DNA of 5,537 bases. It comes from MedAcidi-G1 sp002294285. Lineage in GTDB: Bacteria; Actinomycetota; Acidimicrobiia; Acidimicrobiales; MedAcidi-G1. The notes beneath the pieces were generated by a model that worked only from the letters and a program-made list of their open reading frames with translations, ran no database searches and was not told the DNA's origin. Positions 1 through 5,370 of this stretch are shown here, piece by piece; position 1 is the first letter of the stretch; every line of letters begins with the position of its first letter. The translations under genes were made by a program, and so were the position numbers. The stretch spans positions 1-5,537 of the forward strand of contig CAXEUY010000037.1 of assembly GCA_963999645.1 (NCBI GenBank), written 5' to 3'.

Positions 1-146
1 CCGGCGGCGTGCCACGTAGAACCAGAAGTTAGTTCTCCTTTTTCAATAAGAACAGTGTCTGTCCATCCTTCATGTGCCAAGTGGTAGAGAAGCCCGACGC
101 CCATAGCGCCCCCACCGACAATCACACATTGTGCCTCTTCTCGCAT
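1..146 (-). CDS. FAD-dependent oxidoreductase, sarcosine/dimethylglycine dehydrogenase-like (N-terminal fragment)
   Basis: Only the first 48 codons lie in the window; the gene continues beyond the left edge. Seen: translation from the ATG at 146-144 gives a short lead, then the dinucleotide-binding Rossmann start CVIVGGGAMGVGLLYHLA (about residues 7-24), followed by strand two ending in LIEKGEL (about 33-39) and the motif TSGSTWHAA (about 40-48). The glycine-rich loop, the acidic residue ending the second strand and the following S-G-S-T-W-H-A-A are typical of FAD enzymes that oxidise N-methyl groups (sarcosine, dimethylglycine), often carrying a GcvT-like C-terminal folate domain. That domain would lie outside the window, so substrate and length cannot be judged. 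The start is supported by a purine-rich AAAGGG four bases upstream. The gene runs in the same direction as the Nudix gene, 180 bp downstream of it, with a stem-loop between, so it is probably a separate unit. Confidence 0.85.
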   Translation of the reverse strand, partial: MREEAQCVIVGGGAMGVGLLYHLAHEGWTDTVLIEKGELTSGSTWHAA

Positions 147-170
147 ATGTCCCTTTCTGTTAACTCCTTG

Positions 171-199
171 AGTATAGAAACTCTGCCGCTTCTAAGAAA
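171..199 (-). promoter_or_regulatory. Candidate promoter for the oxidoreductase gene
   Basis: On the minus strand a good -10 hexamer, TATACT (176-171), lies 24 bases upstream of the oxidoreductase ATG. The hexamer 17 bp further upstream (199-194, TTTCTT) is a poor -35 match. The same TATACTCAA string occurs at the -10 of the rightward promoter near 1122-1130. Weak support: only the -10 is convincing. Confidence 0.3.
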
Positions 200-285
200 G
201 CCAGATGCAGGACAGAATGGAGGCAATTTAAGGTTATTAAAGACTTGTATATTTTTGAGCTGGAAGAAAATTTGGTTTTACAGAT

Positions 286-319
286 AGTCCTCCGAAAGTA
301 GATGGGGTTTCGGAAGACT
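286..319 (-). terminator. Stem-loop after the Nudix gene, likely transcription terminator
   Basis: Arms 286-297 and 308-319 form a 12-bp stem with a 10-base loop, beginning 8 bases after the Nudix stop codon. In the leftward transcript the only non-Watson-Crick position is a G-U wobble; in the rightward transcript the same position is a C-A mismatch, so the hairpin is better suited to ending leftward transcription. No U-tract follows (the next bases read TATCTG), so this would be a U-less terminator or an mRNA 3'-end stabiliser. Confidence 0.5.
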
Positions 320-326
320 GGCTGAC

Positions 327-1061
327 TTATTTACCTGGTTTTTTAGGTTTGCTTCGCTTCAAGGGAGGGCTTAAGTCTTTTTCTGGTCCTGCCTTATAGA
401 GATCTGCAGGTCGCCCTCCAGAGCTTTCCGATGGAGATTTCTCACCTGTGGGAGTAAGAAAGTCGGCTGATTGTTGAAGTTTTCTTTGAAAGTTGCCGGG
501 ATTTAGTTCAGTGTCCCAAGCAGCTTCATATACATTTCGGAACTCGCTGACGGTGAAAGAGTCTTCAAAGAAGTTTGTCGCAACATTTGTGTATTCCATT
601 TTGGAACGCATCCGTTCAATAGCATCTATCAAGATTTTTTCGTGGTCAAATGCTAGGCGTAAGCGCCCACTTTCGATTTCAGCTACAGGTACAACTTCAG
701 CGTGACGGGCATCCCCACCACCTATGGGCTTATCTAAATTGGGAACAATGGCCCAATATGCCACTGTAACGACTCTCATTCGAGGGTCTCTCTCTGGCGA
801 GCCGTAAGTACCGAGTTGCTCAAGGTGTATTGCGTCATCGGAAATATTTGTTTCTTCTTTTAATTCACGAACAGCTGCGTCACGAAGGTCTTCATCAGGG
901 AGAACGAAACCGCCTGGGAGAGCCCATGCATCCCGAAAAGGGCCCTGCCCGCGCTGTATGAGCAGTATTTTTAAGGTCTTTTTGACCATCGTGAGGATTA
1001 CGACGTCAACAGTCACTGCGAAAGGTGGGTAATCGTGGGGATCGTATGGTTTCTCTGTCAC
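327..1061 (-). CDS. NrtR-type Nudix protein: Nudix domain plus C-terminal winged helix, probable ADP-ribose-responsive regulator
   Basis: A 244-residue protein with two domains. Residues 12-145 form a Nudix fold; the Nudix box runs from G51 to I73, with E57, R65, E66, E69 and E70 all present and only the late glycine replaced by N72. Residues about 150-224 match the winged-helix half of NrtR-family proteins (KMEYTNVA, FTVSEFRNVYEAAW, NPGNFQRKL, then GRPADLY). The last 20 residues are a Lys/Pro-rich basic tail. Known for the family: NrtR proteins repress NAD-metabolism genes and release DNA on binding ADP-ribose; many have a degenerate Nudix box, while some keep ADP-ribose pyrophosphatase activity. 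Because the metal-binding glutamates are intact here, both hydrolase and regulator roles are possible. The start is GTG at 1061; the frame closes with a stop four codons upstream (1073-1071), and there is no clear ribosome site, which fits a leaderless mRNA. It is divergent from the ADP-ribosylglycohydrolase cluster, its likely target. Confidence 0.9.
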   Translation of the reverse strand: MTEKPYDPHDYPPFAVTVDVVILTMVKKTLKILLIQRGQGPFRDAWALPGGFVLPDEDLRDAAVRELKEETNISDDAIHLEQLGTYGSPERDPRMRVVTVAYWAIVPNLDKPIGGGDARHAEVVPVAEIESGRLRLAFDHEKILIDAIERMRSKMEYTNVATNFFEDSFTVSEFRNVYEAAWDTELNPGNFQRKLQQSADFLTPTGEKSPSESSGGRPADLYKAGPEKDLSPPLKRSKPKKPGK

Positions 1062-1067
1062 ACCTGC

Positions 1068-1096
1068 ATGCTAACTTGGTAATAAATAAATTTCAA
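1068..1096 (-). promoter_or_regulatory. Promoter of the Nudix/NrtR-like gene, predicted leaderless
   Basis: Minus strand: -35 TTGAAA (1096-1091), 17-bp spacer, -10 TAGCAT (1073-1068, fits TANNNT), then six bases to the GTG start at 1061. Transcription would begin at or within a base or two of the start codon. This agrees with the lack of a ribosome-binding site. Two of the three AACTTGRYAA boxes overlap these elements. Confidence 0.5.
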
Positions 1097-1122
1097 CTTG
1101 ACAAAAACTAAATTATCAAGTT
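1073..1122. promoter_or_regulatory. Candidate operator: three AACTTGRYAA boxes, two forming a palindrome
   Basis: Box 1 AACTTGGTAA (1073-1082, plus), box 2 AACTTGACAA (1095-1104, plus) and box 3 TTATCAAGTT (1113-1122, minus orientation). Boxes 1 and 2 are direct repeats spaced exactly 22 bp, two helical turns. Boxes 2 and 3 form an inverted repeat, 9 of 10 positions matching, around an 8-bp AT-rich centre. Box 1 overlaps the -10 and spacer of the leftward promoter; box 2 overlaps the -35 of both promoters; box 3 touches the -10 of the rightward promoter. This is the expected geometry for a repressor controlling both genes. The adjacent NrtR-like protein is the obvious candidate (inference). 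Confidence 0.6.
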
Positions 1123-1127
1123 ATACT
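1098..1127 (+). promoter_or_regulatory. Sigma-70-type promoter of the rightward cluster
   Basis: A perfect -35 TTGACA (1098-1103), 18-bp spacer and -10 TATACT (1122-1127, five of six to consensus). Predicted transcription start is near 1134, leaving a leader of about 26 bases with AAAGGA (1149-1154) as ribosome-binding site ahead of the ATG at 1160. The palindromic operator lies within this promoter. Confidence 0.7.
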
Positions 1128-1159
1128 CAAATATACAATAACCTAAACAAAGGAAACAT

Positions 1160-3124
1160 ATGGATAAAAGCGAGAAAAACATAAAAGGGCGATTAATAGG
1201 AACAGTTGTTATGGGATCTACTCTGCAACTTCTTTATTCACCATTAACAGAAGATAGTAAAAACTCTTCTACCCACGTTATTTCTTGCAAAACAAACAGT
1301 GAAGCTCGAGCACTCGAAGCCTTACACCGTCAAACCTGGGGCTTAGCTCCAGTCAAACATCAACCAGTTGGCCATATTTGTGGCCAAATTTACCCAATAC
1401 CAGAAAGTTGGAAAACAATGAAAATAAAAAATGACCTAAAAGCACGATTTGGAAATCAACCAGCCAAAGAACTGGCTGGACGTATTGGCGACCCACAACT
1501 CGGAGATCCCACAGTTTCTCCTGCTAGTTACGACAAGATTCTTGCTTCCATGACCGCATTTGCCGTCGGTGAAGCTCTTGGTGCTCCTCTCGAAGGACGT
1601 TCCAGAAATTGGATAACGAGACATATAGGAAATGTCACAGATTTTGTCGTACCAAAGCCACAAACCGATACTGATACCCAGCTGATGCTTATCACAGCGG
1701 ACAGCGTGCTTGCTGATCTTCAAGATCACCCAAACCAGTTCGCTTTACGTCTTCGCGGAGCTTCCCTTAACACCCATGGCGTAGCTGTGCGTAGAGCACA
1801 AAGAAATTTAATTGCTAATAAGCCTTGGTGGGTTGCCGCTGATCCGGATTCTGCTGGAACCTCAGCAGCCGCACGATCAATAGCCTTTGGTTTGATCTGG
1901 TCAGGAAATCCAGAAAGAGCAGCCTACGAAGCTGCACTCTCCGCGTCAGTCACCCACGGGCATGCAATGGGCGTAACCGGAGCCGCCGCAATGGCAGCAG
2001 CCGTTTCGTTAGCTTCCGATGGAAGAACAACATTGGATGCAATGTGGCTAGAAGCTATCGCCAGGGTATGTGAAAGTTATGCCCCTATTGAAGTGCATGG
2101 GACCACACTCTTTGATCGAATCAAAGTGTTACCATCCCTCCTGGGTCAAACTGATAAAACCGTCCTAACCATGTTGGGCACCGGTCCACTTGCCGGAGAA
2201 GCAGTATTAGCTGCTCTTTGGTGTGCCACCCGTCAACCAAATGGTTATGAAGGAATACTTACCGCAATAAACGCCGGTGGAGACACAGACACAATTGCCG
2301 CTATGGCTGGAGCCTGCCTAGGCGCCTGTTACGGCTTAAATGTAATTCCTGTTGATTCCAACCGAGTAGTGAATATTGGCGAAATTGAAGTTTCAGCAAA
2401 ACGGATTGCCGCCGTTTCTAAAAAAACTTCAAAACAAGCCGCGGCTGATGAAAAACCTAAAGCAGCTGAAAATGTTCACGCATCATTTCTCATTGACCGT
2501 TCAGGATCTATGAGCGGTTTAGTTGGTGATGTAATCGGCGGATATAACCAGTTTGTTGAAAATCAACGGAACATCCAGACAACTGGAGAGTGTGCATTTA
2601 CTGCTGTTCAGTTCGATAGCGATGAACCTTTCAAAGTCATGCACGATGGCACACCCATCGGTAGCGTGCCGGCGATGACTTCCGTTGATTACCAGCCACG
2701 CGGTCTTACTCCATTGTTTGATGCGTTAGGAAACCTTATAAAAACTATTGAAAAGCGAATAGCTGCATCAATAGTTCCAGAAGATCAGATAGTTGTGGTC
2801 TTCACTGATGGGATGGAAAATGCGAGCAACGAGTGGACTCGAGAAGCTGTATTCAAACTGGTTACGGAAAAAGAAAAAGAAGGCTGGACATTTAATTTCA
2901 TGGGAGCGAATCAAGACTCCTATGAAACTGGACGTGGACTCGGATTCAAGCACGAAAACACCTCAAATTTCAGAGCCGATGGTCGTGGAACCAAAGCTGC
3001 TTTTGATGGCGTAGATAGGGCAATGAGTGAGTATCGCCGGCTAACTCCTTCCCAAAAGATGGTAAGAAAAGGAAACTTTTTCAATGACATCAAAGAAGCC
3101 GAAGAGGATATGCGTAATCGATAA
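1160..3124 (+). CDS. ADP-ribosylglycohydrolase fused to a C-terminal von Willebrand factor A domain
   Basis: A 654-residue fusion. Residues 1-125 match no family I recognise. About 127-410 is an ADP-ribosylglycohydrolase (DraG/ARH) domain, which hydrolyses ADP-ribose linkages with two metal ions: GEALGAPLE (137-145, metal-ligand Glu E145), TDTDTQ (169-174), THGHAMG (265-271) and the C-terminal metal motif GGDTDT (373-378, D375, D377, T378). The second motif is odd: most members read TDDT where this protein reads DTDT, and the first has GE where GD is usual. A Lys/Ala-rich linker (about 414-438) leads to a VWA domain with complete MIDAS: DRSGS (446-450), T517 in GLTPLFDAL and D550 in FTDG. After it, FNFMGANQDS and the rest resemble a widespread stand-alone bacterial and phage VWA family. 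No signal peptide or membrane segment, so cytoplasmic. Start supported by AAAGGA. First gene of the cluster, divergent from the NrtR-like gene. Target unknown; the VWA probably binds a partner through a metal. Confidence 0.9.
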   Translation: MDKSEKNIKGRLIGTVVMGSTLQLLYSPLTEDSKNSSTHVISCKTNSEARALEALHRQTWGLAPVKHQPVGHICGQIYPIPESWKTMKIKNDLKARFGNQPAKELAGRIGDPQLGDPTVSPASYDKILASMTAFAVGEALGAPLEGRSRNWITRHIGNVTDFVVPKPQTDTDTQLMLITADSVLADLQDHPNQFALRLRGASLNTHGVAVRRAQRNLIANKPWWVAADPDSAGTSAAARSIAFGLIWSGNPERAAYEAALSASVTHGHAMGVTGAAAMAAAVSLASDGRTTLDAMWLEAIARVCESYAPIEVHGTTLFDRIKVLPSLLGQTDKTVLTMLGTGPLAGEAVLAALWCATRQPNGYEGILTAINAGGDTDTIAAMAGACLGACYGLNVIPVDSNRVVNIGEIEVSAKRIAAVSKKTSKQAAADEKPKAAENVHASFLIDRSGSMSGLVGDVIGGYNQFVENQRNIQTTGECAFTAVQFDSDEPFKVMHDGTPIGSVPAMTSVDYQPRGLTPLFDALGNLIKTIEKRIAASIVPEDQIVVVFTDGMENASNEWTREAVFKLVTEKEKEGWTFNFMGANQDSYETGRGLGFKHENTSNFRADGRGTKAAFDGVDRAMSEYRRLTPSQKMVRKGNFFNDIKEAEEDMRNR

Positions 3125-3139
3125 GGCATACCCCTACCC

Positions 3140-3176
3140 GGGATCCAGAGAGTTTTGTTGGTGCTCTCTGGATCCC
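3140..3176 (+). other. Perfect 13-bp stem-loop between the fusion gene and the phosphatase gene
   Basis: Arms GGGATCCAGAGAG (3140-3152) and CTCTCTGGATCCC (3164-3176) pair perfectly around an 11-base loop, 15 bases after the stop codon of the fusion gene. No T-tract follows on either strand. It could be a U-less terminator or attenuator lowering expression of the downstream genes, or a processing/stability element. The following 69 bases are AT-rich and hold no convincing -35/-10 pair, so I cannot say whether the phosphatase gene has its own promoter. Confidence 0.65.
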
Positions 3177-3245
3177 AAAGCCGTTAGCAAATCAAGTCAA
3201 AAAGTTTGAAAAACATTTTCAGAATAATTCGAAAGGTAAAAATCT

Positions 3246-3869
3246 ATGAATGAAAAAATTAAACCTCAAGATTGGTGGAGGAAACTTTGCCTAATCACTG
3301 ATCGTCTGCACCTTTGTGGCGACTTGCCACATCCGCATTGGGAACCAGAAGCCGCCACAGAACAACTCACCCAGTGGGTTGACGCGGGTGTCACACACAT
3401 TGTTGATGTTCGAGGTGAAGCAACCGATGAAAAGTGGGTTGGCTTAATTCAACCTGACATCACATACATTCATCTTGGCACCCACGACAATGGTGGAGCT
3501 CAGGACTTCAGATGGTTTGACCAGGGAGTTCAAGCAATAGTCAAAGCTTTGGAAGACCCTGACGCACAAATCGTTGTGCATTGCCACATGGGTATCAACC
3601 GAGCGCCATCAATGGTGTTCGCTGCTTTGCTCGAACTCGGGTACGGGATCCAACCTGCATTAAATGCGATACGAACCGCTCGTCCAATTTCAGGAATTAT
3701 TTATGCCGAAGACGCGGTCAGCTGGTACGGGCATCGCAATAACTGGGGTGAAACCGAAATCTTTGTAGCACGCGAGGAAGTAAAACAATGGCATAAAGAC
3801 AATCCGGTTGACGTCGGATGGGTTATCAGCCGTATCCGTATCGCAGAAATGGAAACAACATGGGCGTAA
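3246..3869 (+). CDS. Dual-specificity-type (cysteine-based) protein phosphatase
   Basis: A 207-residue protein of the cysteine-phosphatase superfamily, dual-specificity branch. The P-loop HCHMGINRAPS (112-122) gives the C-x5-R signature with nucleophile C113 and phosphate-binding R119, followed by the usual Ser/Pro. D81 in GTHDNGG is the likely general acid, 32 residues upstream. Residues about 13-56 form the typical start of the domain (ITDRLHLCGDLP, then a strand ending HIVDVRGE). After the domain (about 165 on) there is a Trp-rich tail without recognised motif. Known: such enzymes remove phosphate from Ser/Thr/Tyr, and some act on nucleotides, sugars or lipids; the substrate here is unknown. 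Start chosen for GAAAGG nine bases upstream. It lies 121 bp after the fusion gene and its end overlaps the deacetylase start, so the two are probably translationally coupled. No signal peptide. Confidence 0.88.
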   Translation: MNEKIKPQDWWRKLCLITDRLHLCGDLPHPHWEPEAATEQLTQWVDAGVTHIVDVRGEATDEKWVGLIQPDITYIHLGTHDNGGAQDFRWFDQGVQAIVKALEDPDAQIVVHCHMGINRAPSMVFAALLELGYGIQPALNAIRTARPISGIIYAEDAVSWYGHRNNWGETEIFVAREEVKQWHKDNPVDVGWVISRIRIAEMETTWA

Positions 3870-4792
3870 TTGCCGCAAAAACTACTAAAACAAAAACCAA
3901 AAGTAAGACCACTCTTAAGGTCGCCTATAACCCTAAGTACACCATTGCTGAATACGGGTTTGATACAACACGTAAAGCCAAATGGATTGCAGATGAATTA
4001 GAAAACGAAGCAGTGCCTAATACGGAGTTGCTAGATCCAGCAGCGTTTATTAATCGAGCTAAAGAACTAATTAGCGAAATACATAGCCAGGACTATGTCC
4101 AAGCGTTAATAACAGGTTCTCCATCTATTTTGGCGACGAGCCAAGGTTTCTCCTGGGATAAAGGAATCTGGGAAATGGCCATAAATTCAACTGCTGGTGT
4201 TATCGCAGCTACCGAACTTGCTTTACAGGAAGGCGCAGCGGGAAGCTTATCTTCTGGTCTGCACCATGCTCGTCGTGATTCTGGCGCTGGCTTTTGCACC
4301 GTCAACGGTTTAGCGGTTGCTGCCACACACGCTAAAACACTTGTTGATGGTCGCATAGTCATTCTTGATTTTGATGCACATTGTGGGGGAGGAACCCACA
4401 GTCTTGTTAAAGATGACGGACAGATCCTTCATTTGGATTTAAGTACGAACGGATTCGACAGCTATGAACCTGTTGGAGAGAACTGTTTAGAAATAGGGAA
4501 CTACTCTGATGATAGTTATTTAGAAGAAGTAGATGAAATGTTAAATCGCATTCCATTAGACACAGGTCTTCTAATTTATAACGCAGGGATGGATCCAGCT
4601 CCGATGATCTCAGGTGAAACGCTTCAAATAAGAGAACAACGTGTAGCAATGTGGGCAGCCGAACGTCAAATCCCAACTGTTTTTGTCCTTGCTGGTGGGT
4701 ACACCTGGTCAATGAGTCAAGAAGAACTCGTCGAACTTCACTTAAACACCATTGAAGCATTTACTCAATCACTACTCGCAAGTAATAGATAA
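3860..4792 (+). CDS. Histone deacetylase superfamily Zn-dependent amidohydrolase
   Basis: A 310-residue protein, a normal length for bacterial HDAC-like enzymes (AcuC, acetylpolyamine amidohydrolase, class II HDAC). Signature parts are in order: tandem catalytic histidines GLHHA (H135, H136), GFCTVNGLA (144-152), zinc motif DFDAHCGGGT (170-179; D172 and H174 are zinc ligands and D170 the structural/relay Asp), third ligand D245 in NAGMDP, and catalytic tyrosine Y281 in AGGY. All catalytic residues are present, so it should be active, removing acetyl or similar acyl groups from lysine, polyamine or a small metabolite. The position after H174 is Cys, where many family members have a second His. 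Residues 7-20 form a Lys/Thr tail. I chose ATG 3860 over the in-frame ATG at 3818: 3860 has GGAAAC just upstream and gives a 10-bp overlap with the phosphatase gene, while 3818 would overlap by 52 bp and lacks a ribosome site. Cytoplasmic. Confidence 0.9.
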   Translation: MGVIAAKTTKTKTKSKTTLKVAYNPKYTIAEYGFDTTRKAKWIADELENEAVPNTELLDPAAFINRAKELISEIHSQDYVQALITGSPSILATSQGFSWDKGIWEMAINSTAGVIAATELALQEGAAGSLSSGLHHARRDSGAGFCTVNGLAVAATHAKTLVDGRIVILDFDAHCGGGTHSLVKDDGQILHLDLSTNGFDSYEPVGENCLEIGNYSDDSYLEEVDEMLNRIPLDTGLLIYNAGMDPAPMISGETLQIREQRVAMWAAERQIPTVFVLAGGYTWSMSQEELVELHLNTIEAFTQSLLASNR

Positions 4793-4797
4793 GGCTG

Positions 4798-5307
4798 ATG
4801 AAGCTAATCACATCTGTTCGAATTTTTCCCTCATCTTCAATGAAAATTCTTGGAATCAATATTTATAAAAACCGAAGGAACAGGCTGACAGCCGATGATT
4901 GGGAAGGCTTAGCTTATTTATTTTTCGCGATTTGTGTTGGAATGCTTATCCTCCTCCTTTTATTTGTATCACTCATTCTTGCAATACTTTTAGGGTCTTT
5001 TTTACTTGGCTCTTTAATCACACATTTGTCCAAAAACAGTGGGGTCCTATCTAGTAGTAAACGACTTTGGATAGGGAGAATGCTTTTCTTTGGTGGTATT
5101 GCCGCGATTGTTTATTTGAAGATTCGAGGAGGATTAGGTCCAGCCTGGTGGAATTGGATAGATCTGACTAGTGAAGATAATGAAACGATTCTGAATTCGT
5201 ATTTTCCAATAGTTCTTCTTAACTTAAGCATGTGGTTAGCCGCCATTGGTGCAGTTTGCGCTGTTCCAATGCATTGGATCTTGTGTGAGGATCACCACTC
5301 AACATAA
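4798..5307 (+). CDS. Small multi-pass membrane protein of unknown function
   Basis: A 169-residue protein that I do not recognise. A basic N-terminal part (about 1-35, with KNRRNR at 24-29) precedes a very long hydrophobic stretch (about 38-77), long enough for two helices in a tight hairpin. Another hydrophobic segment follows at about 95-108 and one at about 135-156; a short Trp-rich loop (AWWNW, 116-120) and an acidic segment lie between the last two. The C-terminus is short and polar (CEDHHST). Three to four membrane passes are likely. The ATG is five bases after the deacetylase stop, with AAGG (4791-4794) only three bases upstream, so it may depend on coupling; an ATG at 4840 is a less supported alternative. 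The spacing makes it the last gene of the phosphatase-deacetylase unit. It is more AT-rich than its neighbours. A tethering or signalling role is a guess. Confidence 0.7.
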   Translation: MKLITSVRIFPSSSMKILGINIYKNRRNRLTADDWEGLAYLFFAICVGMLILLLLFVSLILAILLGSFLLGSLITHLSKNSGVLSSSKRLWIGRMLFFGGIAAIVYLKIRGGLGPAWWNWIDLTSEDNETILNSYFPIVLLNLSMWLAAIGAVCAVPMHWILCEDHHST

Positions 5308-5370
5308 GGGCATCAAATGCTTAGAGTTATCTTCGTTGCTTGATCTATAACTTCCACGATCAATCGTTGT
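5308..5370. other. Convergent intergenic gap with weak inverted repeats
   Basis: This 63-bp gap separates the end of the rightward cluster from a leftward gene. It holds two overlapping short inverted repeats: AGTTAT/ATAACT (5325-5330 with 5347-5352) and TTGATC/GATCAA (5340-5345 with 5358-5363). They are mutually exclusive and each has only six pairs. A T-rich run (5370-5377) follows. Two-way termination is plausible from the gene arrangement, but the structure itself is weak. Confidence 0.2.

Noticed and set aside
72..287. Open frame of 71 residues on the plus strand
   Set aside because: It lies partly opposite the oxidoreductase start, which has a clear FAD-binding motif, and its translation has no protein-like pattern.
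1368..1387. Perfect inverted repeat TTGGCCA/TGGCCAA with a six-base loop
   Set aside because: It is inside the coding region of the fusion protein, is short, and has no nearby feature it would control.
1460..1479. Inverted repeat CCAGCC/GGCTGG
   Set aside because: Short, inside the coding region, and expected by chance at this size.
3181..3245. Separate promoter for the phosphatase gene
   Set aside because: AT-rich hexamers such as TTGAAA (3206-3211) and AATAAT (3223-3228) are only 11 bp apart, too close for a normal promoter, and no better pair was found.
3818..3859. Earlier in-frame ATG for the deacetylase gene
   Set aside because: It would give a 52-bp overlap with the phosphatase gene, lacks a ribosome site, and adds MGYQPYPYRRNGNN, which looks like out-of-frame translation of the phosphatase end.
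4382..4400. Inverted repeat TGTGGG/CCCACA
   Set aside because: It coincides with the conserved zinc motif of the deacetylase (HCGGGTH), so the bases are explained by the protein sequence.
1160..5307. Phage-defence or toxin-antitoxin island
   Set aside because: ADP-ribosylglycohydrolases occur as antidotes to ADP-ribosyltransferase toxins, but no transferase, nuclease, integrase or direct-repeat boundary is visible in the window.
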